Below, piece by piece: positions 20,435 to 28,732 of a stretch of 64,000 nucleotides of DNA. The stretch spans positions 1,736,001 through 1,800,000 of the forward strand of contig NZ_BLKW01000004.1 in the NCBI RefSeq assembly GCF_010723305.1, written 5' to 3'. The translations under genes and the position numbers were made by a program. Under the pieces are notes generated by a model. It saw only the letters and a list, made by a program, of their open reading frames with translations, searched no databases and had not been told where the DNA came from. The stretch's first letter is position 1. The number at the start of each line of letters is the position of its first letter. The stretch comes from Mycobacterium botniense. Its GTDB lineage: Bacteria; Actinomycetota; Actinomycetes; Mycobacteriales; Mycobacteriaceae.

Positions 20435-21106
20435 GTGCGGATAGTGGTGATGGGCTGCGGCCGGGTGGGGGCCTCGGTTGCCGAGGGCCTGTCACGGATC
20501 GGTCACGATGTCGCGGTAATCGACCGTGACAGCACCGCCTTCAACCGGCTCAGCCCGGAATTTGCCGGCGAACGGGTCCTGGGTCTGGGATTCGACCGCG
20601 ACGTGCTGTTGCGGGCCGGTATCGAGGAAGCCGAAGCCTTCGCCGCGGTGTCATCCGGGGACAACTCGAACATCATCTCGGCGCGGCTGGCCAGGGAAAC
20701 GTTCGGTGTGCCGCGTGTTGTCGCGCGCATCTACGACGCCAAACGCGCCGCGGTCTACGAACGGCTGGGTATCCCCACGATCGCCACCGTGCCGTGGACC
20801 ACCGACCGCCTGCTCAATGCCCTCCTGCGGGAAAGTGAGACCACGAAGTGGCGCGACCCGACCGGCACCGTCGCCGTCACCGAACTCGTCGTGCACGAAG
20901 ATTGGGTGGGGCACCGCATCACCGAACTGGAGGAGGCCACCGGTTCGCGGGTCGCATTCCTGATCCGGTTCGGCACCGGCGTGCTGCCGGAGGCGAAAAC
21001 CGTGATCCAGGCCGGCGATCAGGTTTACGTGGCCGCGATCGCCGGGCGGGCCGCCGAAGCCGCTGCGATCGCGGCCTTGCCGCCCAGCGAGGACCTCGAG
21101 TCGTGA
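20435..21106 (+). CDS. ceoB: TrkA-family potassium uptake regulatory subunit CeoB
   Basis: A 223-residue cytosolic RCK protein. The NAD-binding Rossmann segment starts at Val-Val-Met-Gly-Cys-Gly-Arg-Val-Gly (about 4-12) with an acidic Ile-Asp-Arg-Asp at the end of beta2, and a C-terminal TrkA_C (RCK-C) domain spans roughly 140-220. It gates K+ transport together with CeoC. GTG at 20435 follows AAAGGA with 6 bp spacing. The two genes are in tandem, 76 bp apart. Confidence 0.93.
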   Translation: MRIVVMGCGRVGASVAEGLSRIGHDVAVIDRDSTAFNRLSPEFAGERVLGLGFDRDVLLRAGIEEAEAFAAVSSGDNSNIISARLARETFGVPRVVARIYDAKRAAVYERLGIPTIATVPWTTDRLLNALLRESETTKWRDPTGTVAVTELVVHEDWVGHRITELEEATGSRVAFLIRFGTGVLPEAKTVIQAGDQVYVAAIAGRAAEAAAIAALPPSEDLES

Positions 21107-21182
21107 GGCTGCGCGGCCGGGGAAGGCGGCTGAAACCCGGCGACGACGATGCCGGCATAACCGGGATTAAGGAGTGGCGCAC

Positions 21183-21872
21183 ATGAAAGTAGCTGTCGCT
21201 GGCGCCGGCGCGGTGGGCCGTTCGGTCACCCGCGAACTCGTCGAAAGCGGCCACGACGTGACGCTGATCGAACGCAACCCCGATCATGTCGACGTCGATG
21301 TGATCCCGGCCGCGCACTGGCGGCTCGGTGACGCCTGCGAGTTGAGTGTGCTGGAGTCGGTGCATCTGGAAGACTTCGATGTGGTGGTCGCCGCCACCGG
21401 TGACGACAAGGTCAACGTGGTGCTCAGCCTGCTGGCCAAGACGGAGTTTGCGGTGCCGCGGGTGGTGGCCCGGGTCAACGATCCACGTAACGAGTGGCTG
21501 TTCACCGACGCCTGGGGTGTGGATGTGGCGGTGTCGACGCCGCGGATGCTGGCGTCGCTGATCGAAGAGGCCGTCGCCGTGGGCGACCTGGTGCGGCTGA
21601 TGGAGTTTCGCAAGGGTCAAGCCAACCTGGTCGAGATCACGCTGCCCGACGACACGCCATGGGGCGGTAAACCGGTGCGCCGGCTCCAACTGCCGCGCGA
21701 TGCCGCGCTGGTGACGATTCTGCGCGGGCCGCGGGTCATCGTGCCGCAGGCCGACGAACCGCTGGAAGGCGGTGACGAGTTGATCTTCGTCGCGGTCACC
21801 GAGGTGGAGGAGGAGCTGCGCCGGCTACTGCTGCCGACGGATTCACCCGCCGACGGCGCCGTCCCGACCTGA
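21183..21872 (+). CDS. ceoC: TrkA-family potassium uptake regulatory subunit CeoC
   Basis: A 229-residue paralogue of CeoB. It starts Met-Lys-Val-Ala-Val-Ala-Gly-Ala-Gly-Ala-Val-Gly-Arg-Ser, the NAD(H)-binding loop, with Ile-Glu-Arg-Asn closing beta2, and carries a C-terminal RCK-C domain. AAGGAG about 9 bp upstream supports the ATG at 21183 over a GTG at 21174 that lies inside the ribosome site. No TrkH/TrkG pore gene is nearby; the adjacent KimA-like importer is a plausible partner (inference). Confidence 0.93.
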   Translation: MKVAVAGAGAVGRSVTRELVESGHDVTLIERNPDHVDVDVIPAAHWRLGDACELSVLESVHLEDFDVVVAATGDDKVNVVLSLLAKTEFAVPRVVARVNDPRNEWLFTDAWGVDVAVSTPRMLASLIEEAVAVGDLVRLMEFRKGQANLVEITLPDDTPWGGKPVRRLQLPRDAALVTILRGPRVIVPQADEPLEGGDELIFVAVTEVEEELRRLLLPTDSPADGAVPT

Positions 21873-21917
21873 GGACCGCCGGTTTGTCCTGAGCCGCGGG
21901 CGAAAGGTTCGGGCAGG

Positions 21918-22592
21918 CTACCCGCGGGCGGCCATCGCACGTTGCGCGGCCTTGATGGCCCCGTACGTCGCCGCCGCCGCCACCGCCGTCAGCGGCCAGC
22001 CCATGGCGATGCGTGCCACCGCAAGCCAGCCGGTCTGATCGGCGTCGTAGAGAAGCCGCTGAACCACGAACCGGGCACCGAACACCATCACCCAGCCCAG
22101 CGTCGCAGCGTCGAAGGCGTAGACCGCGCCGCGCACCCCGCGCCAGCTGCGATCCTGTCCGCTGGCCCAGCTCCACAGATAACCGACGACCGGTCTGCGG
22201 ATGACCACGGACAACGCGAACACCACCGCCCATACCAACGACATCCAGATGCCCAGCAGGAAGTAGCCCTTGGATTCGCCCACCGCGTAGGCGATCAGCG
22301 CGCAAAGGCCCACCCCGATGAAACCGGACACCGCCGGTCGGGTGGACTCCCGGCGGATCAGCCGCCACAGCATGATCAGCGCCGCCACGCCGACGGCGGC
22401 GCCGATCGCAGGTAACAGGCCAAAGACGCCGGAGCTCAGCACAAACACCACCACCGGCAGCGATGAGTACACCAGCCCGTTCAGGCCACCCACGTGGGCC
22501 AGCAGCCGCTCGGCACCGGAACGGTTAGCCCGCATCGGGTCCCGGCCAATTACCTCCCGGCGAGCCTGTGACCGGTCATCGGCGGCGGTCAC
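21918..22592 (-). CDS. DUF3159 membrane protein (Rv2693c-like)
   Basis: A 224-residue protein with about five transmembrane segments (for example Leu-Val-Tyr-Ser-Ser-Leu-Pro-Val-Val-Val-Phe-Val-Leu). Function is unknown; the DUF3159 family resembles intracellular septation-type and ion-channel-like membrane proteins only loosely. GTG at 22592 overlaps the stop of the OB-fold gene by 4 bp (GTGA), a coupled pair conserved in mycobacteria. The frame is open upstream to 22838 on the opposite side of that gene. Confidence 0.85.
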   Translation of the reverse strand: MTAADDRSQARREVIGRDPMRANRSGAERLLAHVGGLNGLVYSSLPVVVFVLSSGVFGLLPAIGAAVGVAALIMLWRLIRRESTRPAVSGFIGVGLCALIAYAVGESKGYFLLGIWMSLVWAVVFALSVVIRRPVVGYLWSWASGQDRSWRGVRGAVYAFDAATLGWVMVFGARFVVQRLLYDADQTGWLAVARIAMGWPLTAVAAAATYGAIKAAQRAMAARG

Positions 22593-22957
22593 TGCTGAAT
22601 TTCGTAGTGCGGGTTGTAAATCGCTTTCGTCCCGTTGTCCAGCTTGCCCAGCCGGCCGTGCACCCGAAGCTTGCGGCCCGAGTCGATGCCGGGTATCCGG
22701 CGTTGACCCAGCCACACCAGGGCGACGGTGTCGGTGCCGTCGAAAAATTCGGCGCGGACTCCGCCGGCACAACCCTTGGCGTTCGTCTCGACGCTGCGCA
22801 ACGTGCCCACCATCGTGACCTCCTGGCCGCGCTGGCAATCAATCGCACGCTGCGCGCCGGTATTGACGACCTCGTCGGAAAGCTCCTCGACGTCGCGCTG
22901 CTCGGGGTCCTCGGTCAACCGACGAGTTAGCCGGCGTAGATAACCTCCGGCCGCCAT
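22589..22957 (-). CDS. OB-fold nucleic-acid-binding protein (Rv2694c-like)
   Basis: A 122-residue protein with an OB-fold resembling the ssDNA/tRNA-binding anticodon-type fold, around Gly-Gln-Glu-Val-Thr-Met-Val-Gly-Thr-Leu-Arg through Leu-Arg-Val-His-Gly-Arg-Leu-Gly. It ends Ile-Tyr-Asn-Pro-His-Tyr-Glu-Ile. Specific ligand is unknown. ATG at 22957 follows AGGAG with 5 bp spacing and is preferred to an upstream start at 22996. It is translationally coupled to the DUF3159 gene. Confidence 0.86.
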   Translation of the reverse strand: MAAGGYLRRLTRRLTEDPEQRDVEELSDEVVNTGAQRAIDCQRGQEVTMVGTLRSVETNAKGCAGGVRAEFFDGTDTVALVWLGQRRIPGIDSGRKLRVHGRLGKLDNGTKAIYNPHYEIQQ

Positions 22958-23114
22958 GGCCTCTCCTGACACCTCAAGATCCGGTCTGGGGCCCATCTGA
23001 CTGATGATGGGCGCCAGTTATGCCAACGGACACCGTAGACCTGTTGGTTCCGCGATGCCACGCCGACCCGCGGATGGCGGTGACCTACCCCTCACCGCAA
23101 GGCACTATCGGGGG

Positions 23115-23822
23115 GTGGCTGTCGATTTGCGCGGTGTGACGACCGTGTTGCTGGCCGGGACCGGTTCCGATGACGACTACGTCTGCCGGGCGTTTGCCGG
23201 CCCGTTACGCGCGACGGGGGCGCTGCTGCTGGCGCCACCGCCGCAGCCGGGACGTCTGATCGCCGGATACCGCGCCGCCCTCGATGAGGCGGCCCGGTCG
23301 GGCCCGGTTGCTGTCGGCGGTATTTCGATCGGTGCCGCAGTAGCGGCGGCGTGGGCCCTCGACCATCCCGATCGGGCCGTTGCGGTCCTGGCCGCGCTGC
23401 CGCCCTGGACCGGGGCGCCCGGGGCGGCTCCGGCGGCCCAGGCGGCGCGGCACTCGGCGCTGCTGCTGCGCCGTGCCGGCTTGACCGCGGCAACGACACA
23501 GCTGCGCGCCTCCAGCCCACCCTGGCTGGCTGAGGAGCTGGCCCGGTCATGGCGGGCCCAGTGGCCGCAGCTTCCCGACGCCATGGAGGAAGCCGCCGGC
23601 TATGTCGCGCCCAGCGGCGCCGACCTGCGGGGGCTCACCGCCCCGCTGGGAATCGCCGCCGCAGTGGACGACCCGATTCACCCGCTGCAGGTGGGTGTGG
23701 AATGGGCGGCCGCCGCGCCGCGTGCGGCGCTGCGGCGCGTCACGCTGGACCAGATCGGCGCCGACCCGGCCATGCTCGGCGCTGCCTGCCTGGCCGCGCT
23801 GGGCGACGCCGACGATCGCTAG
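23115..23822 (+). CDS. Alpha/beta-hydrolase-like protein (Rv2695-like)
   Basis: A 235-residue soluble protein with an early Leu-Ala-Gly-Thr-Gly-Ser-Asp-Asp-Asp-Tyr block and a nucleophile elbow Gly-Gly-Ile-Ser-Ile-Gly (GxSxG, about residues 76-81). An acidic residue (Ala-Val-Asp-Asp-Pro-Ile-His-Pro) sits where the triad Asp and possibly His are expected. The substrate is unknown. The GTG at 23115 gives the same length as the M. tuberculosis protein; the frame is open to an ATG at 23004, whose N terminus (rich in Pro/Arg) looks non-coding. Confidence 0.8.
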   Translation: MAVDLRGVTTVLLAGTGSDDDYVCRAFAGPLRATGALLLAPPPQPGRLIAGYRAALDEAARSGPVAVGGISIGAAVAAAWALDHPDRAVAVLAALPPWTGAPGAAPAAQAARHSALLLRRAGLTAATTQLRASSPPWLAEELARSWRAQWPQLPDAMEEAAGYVAPSGADLRGLTAPLGIAAAVDDPIHPLQVGVEWAAAAPRAALRRVTLDQIGADPAMLGAACLAALGDADDR

Positions 23823-23842
23823 CCGGACCCACCGGGCAATCC

Positions 23843-24595
23843 TCAGCCGCCGGTGGTGCTGCTGCGCAGCTGCTGCATCGCTGATCCGGCTGCGCTGCGG
23901 CGCGCGGCCGACACGCCCGCACCGGGTTGCTGTGCACCGGCCTGCTGCGCGGCGGTGGCCTCGCGCAGCTGCGCAGCCATCGGCTCAGGCAGCTGCACCG
24001 GCAGCGGCGTGCGCACCGGCAACGGCGTGTTGCCGCGACGTACGACGGTGTCCGCCAAAACTTCTCGAGCCTCCTGCGTCAACGCGTCGATAGTGTCGGG
24101 GGTGCCGTTGACCACGCAACGGATCATCCAGCGATACCCGTCGACCCCGATGAAGCGCACGACGCCAGAGGCGGTGCCCACGACTTCGCGGCCCCACGGC
24201 CCGTCATGAATGCTGACTTCGACGCTGTCTTTGCGCAGCGCGGCCGCCAGCTCGGCGGCCACCTCGCGCCACAAACCTCCGGTCTTCGGCGCGGCATAGG
24301 CAGCGATGGTGAACCGGCCGTTGGGGGTCACAATCCAGATCGCGCTCGGCAGCCCGGTTTCGGTGAGCTCGACCTGCAGCTGGCTGGCCGTGGGTATTGG
24401 GATCAGCACCGACCCGAGGTCGAGGCGGGCGAGTTCGGCAGTCGCCGGGTCATCGAAGTCGTCGATGTCGAAGGGGCCTTCCAGCTCCTCGGCGGGTTCG
24501 GCTGCGAGCGCAGCGGCCGGCTCCAGCGGCTCATCCTCGGCCGCGCGGCTGATGGATGCGCGTTCGTCTTTGCGCTTGCGTCTACCGAATGCCAT
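23843..24595 (-). CDS. DUF3710 protein (Rv2696c-like)
   Basis: A 250-residue actinobacterial protein. An N-terminal Arg/Lys patch (Gly-Arg-Arg-Lys-Arg-Lys-Asp) and acidic Ala/Glu linker precede a compact domain (about 50-205) with Gly-Ser-Val-Leu-Ile-Pro-Ile-Pro, Glu-Gly-x-Trp-Gly-Arg-Glu-Val-like and Trp-Met-Ile-Arg-Cys-Val-Val blocks. The tail is low-complexity Gln/Ala. Function unknown; it sits directly downstream of dut on the same strand (49 bp), a conserved pairing. Confidence 0.85.
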   Translation of the reverse strand: MAFGRRKRKDERASISRAAEDEPLEPAAALAAEPAEELEGPFDIDDFDDPATAELARLDLGSVLIPIPTASQLQVELTETGLPSAIWIVTPNGRFTIAAYAAPKTGGLWREVAAELAAALRKDSVEVSIHDGPWGREVVGTASGVVRFIGVDGYRWMIRCVVNGTPDTIDALTQEAREVLADTVVRRGNTPLPVRTPLPVQLPEPMAAQLREATAAQQAGAQQPGAGVSAARRSAAGSAMQQLRSSTTGG

Positions 24596-24644
24596 TACCC
24601 CCGCCGCTTCTCCTCATCGCTTCGCTCCGCATTGTCGTCACCGG

Positions 24645-25109
24645 TCACAGGCTGGGATGTCCGCCAGAAGAGCCGTGGCCACCGTCTCCGCGCGATGTGT
24701 CGGCCAGGCCGGCCTCCTCGAACGAGGAGACCTCCACCAAGTCCACCAGCTCCACCCGCTGAACCAGCAACTGGGCGATCCGGTCACCGCGGTGCACGAC
24801 GATCGGGGTGTGTGGGTCGAGGTTGATCAGCGCGACTTTGATCTCGCCGCGATAACCCGCGTCGATGGTGCCCGGGCTGTTGACGATCGAAAGTCCCGCC
24901 CGCGCAGCTAATCCCGAACGCGGATGCACGAGGCCCACCATTCCGAACGGAATGGCGACCGCGATGCCGGTCGACACCAGGGCGCGTTGCCCCGGGGCGA
25001 GTTCGACATCGTGAGCGCTGTACAGATCGACCCCGGCGTCGCCGTCGTGGGCCCGGCTGGGCAAGGGCAGCCCACGATCCAGGCGGACCACCGCCAGACT
25101 AGTCGACAC
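24645..25109 (-). CDS. dut: Deoxyuridine 5'-triphosphate nucleotidohydrolase
   Basis: A 154-residue homotrimeric dUTPase that hydrolyses dUTP to dUMP and pyrophosphate. All five motifs are visible: Ala-Gly-Val-Asp-Leu-Tyr (I), Pro-Arg-Ser-Gly-Leu (II), [10 protein letters not shown] (III), Gly-Asp-Arg-Ile-Ala-Gln-Leu (IV), and Gly-Asp-Gly-Gly-His-Gly-Ser-Ser-Gly (V, the P-loop-like arm). GTG at 25109 gives the exact M. tuberculosis length. It is divergent from the DUF3093 gene, with only 25 bp between starts. Confidence 0.97.
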   Translation of the reverse strand: MSTSLAVVRLDRGLPLPSRAHDGDAGVDLYSAHDVELAPGQRALVSTGIAVAIPFGMVGLVHPRSGLAARAGLSIVNSPGTIDAGYRGEIKVALINLDPHTPIVVHRGDRIAQLLVQRVELVDLVEVSSFEEAGLADTSRGDGGHGSSGGHPSL

Positions 25110-25134
25110 GGGCCCACAGATTACCCTCGAGCGC

Positions 25135-25611
25135 GTGTCGGGTCCGCGCGTCAGTCCGCAAAGCGTGCGGTATCGCGAGCGGCTGTGGGTGCCATGGTGG
25201 TGGTGGCCACTGGGATTCGGGTTAGCGGCGCTCATCGCACTCGAAGTCAACCAGGGTGTGCCGGGCCTGCCGGACTGGTTGCCATTCGCGGCACTGTTCG
25301 CGTTAGCCGCCGCCGCGTTGCTGTGGCTGGGCCGCGTCGAGATCCGGGTCACTGCCAGTGATGCTGGCGTCGAATTCTGGGCCGGACAAGCACATCTGCC
25401 TCTCACCGCAATCACCCGCTCCGCCGTCGTGCCGCGCTCCGCCAAATCCGCCGCGCTCGGGCGCCAGCTCGACCCGGCCGCCTTTGTCGTGCACCGCGGG
25501 TGGGTCGGCCCGATGGTGCTGCTGGTCCTTGACGACCCGGACGACCCGACGCCTTACTGGTTGGTGAGCTGCCGTCACCCGCAGCGGGTGCTCTCGGCAT
25601 TGCAGAGTTGA
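25135..25611 (+). CDS. DUF3093 membrane protein (Rv2698-like)
   Basis: A 158-residue protein with a Trp-rich first transmembrane helix (Pro-Trp-Trp-Trp-Trp-Pro-Leu-Gly) and a second one (residues about 46-66), followed by a cytoplasmic PH-like beta domain ending Tyr-Trp-Leu-Val-Ser-Cys-Arg-His-Pro. Function unknown. GTG start at 25135. It converges on the DUF4193 gene, 7 bp away. Confidence 0.84.
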   Translation: MSGPRVSPQSVRYRERLWVPWWWWPLGFGLAALIALEVNQGVPGLPDWLPFAALFALAAAALLWLGRVEIRVTASDAGVEFWAGQAHLPLTAITRSAVVPRSAKSAALGRQLDPAAFVVHRGWVGPMVLLVLDDPDDPTPYWLVSCRHPQRVLSALQS

Positions 25612-25618
25612 AACCGGC

Positions 25619-25921
25619 CTAAGCGGCGCAATCGGTGCAGATCATCACGCCGTTCTTCTCGCTGGCCAGTCGGCTGCGATGTTGCACCAAGAAGCAACTC
25701 GAGCAGGTGAACTCATCGGCCTGCTTAGGGATAACGCGAACCGAAAGCTCCTCACCGGACAAGTCGGCGCCGGGTAGCTCGAACGATTCGGCGGTTTCGG
25801 ATTCATCGACGTCGACCACGGCCGAAGCTGCCTCGTGTCGCCGGGCTTTGAGCTCCTCCAGCGAATCCTCGGAGACATCGTCGGTATCGGTGCGCCGTGG
25901 GGCGTCATAGTCGGTAGGCAT
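25619..25921 (-). CDS. DUF4193 zinc-ribbon protein (Rv2699c-like)
   Basis: A 100-residue acidic protein with a C-terminal zinc ribbon: Cys-Ser-Ser-Cys (73-76 region) and Cys-Thr-Asp-Cys near the end, separated by about 20 residues. It begins Met-Pro-Thr-Asp-Tyr-Asp-Ala-Pro-Arg, a very conserved actinobacterial N terminus. The function is unknown, but the gene is widely conserved and, as I recall, Rv2699c is among the M. tuberculosis CRP targets. A perfect CRP palindrome lies 95 bp upstream of this start. Confidence 0.9.
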   Translation of the reverse strand: MPTDYDAPRRTDTDDVSEDSLEELKARRHEAASAVVDVDESETAESFELPGADLSGEELSVRVIPKQADEFTCSSCFLVQHRSRLASEKNGVMICTDCAA

Positions 25922-26015
25922 CTTCGTGTCCCCTCGTTACCTTGCAAGCAACGCTTTGTACCAGCGTCGAACGCATCCACCAAACGATTCGTGCCCGTAT
26001 TTCCTCGCGATCATG

Positions 26016-26031
26016 TGTGATTTACATCACA
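26016..26031. promoter_or_regulatory. CRP (Rv3676-type) binding site
   Basis: TGTGA-TTTACA-TCACA, a perfect match to the TGTGA-N6-TCACA consensus of the mycobacterial cAMP receptor protein. It lies in the 164-bp space between the divergent DUF4193 and cei genes (95 bp and 54 bp from their starts), so it could serve either. The M. tuberculosis counterpart Rv2699c is a known or predicted CRP target, which favours that gene. Confidence 0.8.
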
Positions 26032-26085
26032 TCGATGTGCGTGCCGTCCTGTGCCATTCCGGGCACTGCGGTTTAAAGTTCCCCT

Positions 26086-26736
26086 GTGGTCGCGCTCATC
26101 ACGGAGGGCACCGCGTTCGACAAGCGCGGGCGGCCCTTTCGACGACGCAATGCCCGGCCGGCGCTGTGCCTTTTGGCCGTTTTGGCGGTGGCGGCGGCCG
26201 TGGTGTGGACAATCGCGCTGACCCGCCCGGCCGACATCCGCGAGGCGGCCGTGTGTAACCCGCCCCCTGAGCCAACCGATCCGGCCCAGCCGAAGCTGGG
26301 CGAGAAAGTGTCACGCGCGGCTATGGTGAATGTCACACCCGCAAAACTCGCCCAGACCAAGGTCCGTGTCCTCAACGCCAGCGGCCGGGGCGGTCAGGCC
26401 GCCGACATCGCCGACGCACTCCATGACCTGGGTTTCGCGCAGCCGACCGCCGCCAATGACCCGATCTATGCCAGCGCACGCCTGACCTGCCAGGGCCAGA
26501 TCCGCTTCGGCGAGGCCGGTGAAGCGACCGCGGCCGCGGTGTGGCTGGTGGCACCGTGTACCGAGTTGTTCCGCGATGACCGCACCGACGACTCCGTAGA
26601 CCTGGCGTTGGGCACCGACTTCACCACCCTGGCGCACAGCGACGACATCGATTCCGTGCTCGCCAGTCTGCGCCCCGGCGCCACCGAGCCCTCCGATCCC
26701 GCGCTGCTGTCAAAGATCCACGCCAACACCTGCTGA
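26086..26736 (+). CDS. cei: Envelope integrity protein Cei (LytR_C domain)
   Basis: A 216-residue membrane-anchored protein: a basic N terminus (Lys-Arg-Gly-Arg-Pro-Phe-Arg-Arg-Arg), one transmembrane helix at about 25-46, and an extracytoplasmic LytR_C domain beginning Lys-Val-Arg-Val-Leu-Asn-Ala-Ser-Gly-Arg-Gly-Gly (about 92-103). Conserved cysteines (Ala-Val-Cys-Asn, Leu-Thr-Cys-Gln, Ala-Pro-Cys-Thr, terminal Cys) suggest disulfides. The Rv2700 protein is required for cell-envelope integrity. GTG start at 26086. Confidence 0.9.
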   Translation: MVALITEGTAFDKRGRPFRRRNARPALCLLAVLAVAAAVVWTIALTRPADIREAAVCNPPPEPTDPAQPKLGEKVSRAAMVNVTPAKLAQTKVRVLNASGRGGQAADIADALHDLGFAQPTAANDPIYASARLTCQGQIRFGEAGEATAAAVWLVAPCTELFRDDRTDDSVDLALGTDFTTLAHSDDIDSVLASLRPGATEPSDPALLSKIHANTC

Positions 26737-26768
26737 ACCGCGACCCGCCCCGGCGGTCGCCAAGCGGA

Positions 26769-27644
26769 TCATTCCCCCCACATCGAGGTCAACCCGTCGA
26801 AACGGTCCAGTGCTGCGAAAAGCTCGTCGGCGATCCCGGGCGCGGCGGCGACCACCAGACCGGCAGCGCCCGCCGGCCCCTCCGGCGCGGGTAACAACAC
26901 CCGGGCTCCGGCCTCAGCGGCGATCAGCGCGCCCGCTGCGCAGTCCCACACGTGCAGACCGTGCTCGTAGTAGGCGTCCAGACGGCCGGCCGCCACCATG
27001 CACAAATCCAATGCCGCAGAACCGATACGACGCACGTCACGGACCAGGGGAAGCATCCGCGCCAGTAGCGCTGCCTGAGTTGTCCGCCGCTGCCTGGAAT
27101 ACGCGAACCCGGTGCCCAACAGGGCCATCGACAAATCACCGATCCCGGTGCAGTGCAGCGCCCGGGTTCCGTCCTGGTCAGCCAGATGCGCACCGAGCCC
27201 GGCCCCGGCCGAATACACCCGGCCCGCCGCGACGTCAGCGACCGCACCGGCCACCGACACGCCACCGACCTGGGCGGCGATGGACACCGCGTACGCCGGG
27301 ATCCCGTAGACGAAGTTCACCGTGCCATCAATGGGGTCGAGCACCCACGTGACCGTCCCGGTGTCGGCCGCCGCCTCACCGGCCGGACCACCCCCCTCCT
27401 CACCAAGAATCGGGTCGCCGGGCCGCAGTTGGGCCAACCGGCTGCGAAGCAGCCGTTCGGTTTCCGTGTCGACGACCGTCACCGGGTCGGTGGGGGTACT
27501 TTTCGTCCGCACCGCGCTGTTGTCGGATGTACCCGCGTCGGCGCCGAACACCTCAGCACGACGACGGCGCACGAACGCAGCGGCCTCGTCGACGAGCGTT
27601 TCGGCCACCGAACGCAGCTGGGCGGGGTCGTTGTCAGATGTCAC
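26769..27644 (-). CDS. suhB: Inositol-1-monophosphatase family enzyme SuhB
   Basis: A 291-residue Mg2+-dependent phosphatase (FIG superfamily). Metal ligands are seen in Gly-Glu-Glu-Gly-Gly, Leu-Asp-Pro-Ile-Asp-Gly-Thr-Val-Asn-Phe and His-Val-Trp-Asp-Cys-Ala-Ala-Gly. It probably supplies inositol for phosphatidylinositol, mannosides and mycothiol, as in Rv2701c. It diverges from ppgK across 115 bp. Confidence 0.93.
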   Translation of the reverse strand: MTSDNDPAQLRSVAETLVDEAAAFVRRRRAEVFGADAGTSDNSAVRTKSTPTDPVTVVDTETERLLRSRLAQLRPGDPILGEEGGGPAGEAAADTGTVTWVLDPIDGTVNFVYGIPAYAVSIAAQVGGVSVAGAVADVAAGRVYSAGAGLGAHLADQDGTRALHCTGIGDLSMALLGTGFAYSRQRRTTQAALLARMLPLVRDVRRIGSAALDLCMVAAGRLDAYYEHGLHVWDCAAGALIAAEAGARVLLPAPEGPAGAAGLVVAAAPGIADELFAALDRFDGLTSMWGE

Positions 27645-27759
27645 CGGTCTATCGCATCACAGCGGACTCAGCGGCTGCGGGCGGCCCGCACACCGCCGCC
27701 GACTCGTGGCCCACCCACTAGGGTGTGGGCAAACACCCAAGTCCCGCTGAGGAGATGTG

Positions 27760-28566
27760 ATGACCACCAGCGACTCCACCACCACCGTGCCCGGCACGGA
27801 TGCGACCAGCGGCGAACCGCGCCGCGGGTTCGGTGTCGACGTCGGCGGCAGCGGCATCAAAGGCGGGGTGGTCGATCTCAGCACCGGGCAACTGATCGGC
27901 GACCGCCTCAAGCTGCCCACCCCGCAGCCAGCCACACCATCGGCAGTTGCCAAAACCATCGCCAAGGTTGTCAACGAATTCGGCTGGACTCAACCGCTGG
28001 GCGTGACCTATCCGGGCGTCGTCACTGGCGGCGTCGCGCAAACCGCGGCCAATGTGGACAAGTCCTGGATCGGCACCGATGCACGCGCAGTCATCAGCGC
28101 GGAACTCGACGGCCAGCCGGTCACCGTTCTCAACGACGCCGACGCCGCCGGACTGGCCGAAGAACGATACGGCGCAGGGAAAGACAAAACCGGCGTAGTG
28201 GTATTGCTCACCTTCGGGACCGGGATCGGATCGGCTGTCATTCACAACGGGAAGCTGCTGCCCAATACCGAGTTCGGCCACCTGGAGGTCCACGGCAAGG
28301 AGGCCGAGCACCGGGCAGCGTCGTCGGTCAGAGACCAGCACCACTGGAGCTACAAAAAGTGGGCGAAAGAAGTGACCAAGGTCTTGATCGTCATCGAGAA
28401 CGCGATCTGGCCCGATCTGTTCATCGCCGGCGGCGGCATCAGCAGAAAGGCCGACAAATGGGTGCCTCTGCTGGAGAACCGCACCCCGGTGGTGCCGGCT
28501 GCGTTGCAGAACAGCGCAGGGATCGTCGGCGCGGCAATGGCAGCCACCATCGACGTGACGCGCTGA
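27760..28566 (+). CDS. ppgK: Polyphosphate glucokinase
   Basis: A 268-residue ROK-type kinase that phosphorylates glucose with inorganic polyphosphate or ATP. The phosphate-binding loop Phe-Gly-Val-Asp-Val-Gly-Gly-Ser-Gly-Ile-Lys-Gly-Gly, the sugar-binding Asn-Asp-Ala-Asp-Ala-Ala-Gly and Phe-Gly-Thr-Gly-Ile-Gly-Ser-Ala are present. ATG at 27760 follows GAGGAG with 5 bp spacing; a GTG three bases earlier is less likely. It precedes sigA, as in other mycobacteria. Confidence 0.95.
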   Translation: MTTSDSTTTVPGTDATSGEPRRGFGVDVGGSGIKGGVVDLSTGQLIGDRLKLPTPQPATPSAVAKTIAKVVNEFGWTQPLGVTYPGVVTGGVAQTAANVDKSWIGTDARAVISAELDGQPVTVLNDADAAGLAEERYGAGKDKTGVVVLLTFGTGIGSAVIHNGKLLPNTEFGHLEVHGKEAEHRAASSVRDQHHWSYKKWAKEVTKVLIVIENAIWPDLFIAGGGISRKADKWVPLLENRTPVVPAALQNSAGIVGAAMAATIDVTR

Positions 28567-28606
28567 ATTTTGCCCCGCACGGGCACCTGCGGCCACATGC
28601 TGTCGC

Positions 28607-28612
28607 TACAAT
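28607..28612 (+). promoter_or_regulatory. Candidate -10 element of the sigA promoter
   Basis: TACAAT, a good match to the SigA-type -10 TANNNT, 121 bp upstream of the sigA start. No convincing -35 is seen, which is common in mycobacteria. The rest of 28567-28732 shows no ORF or strong hairpin. Confidence 0.4.
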
Positions 28613-28732
28613 GGTCACCGGCGGCCGCCCAACCGGTAGCGGCGAGTGTTCACGCCGACATTCGACATAACAGACACTTTCGGTTAAGCACGCCTGCAAG
28701 CACCGAAAGCGAGTCCGACCGAAGGGGTGTTC

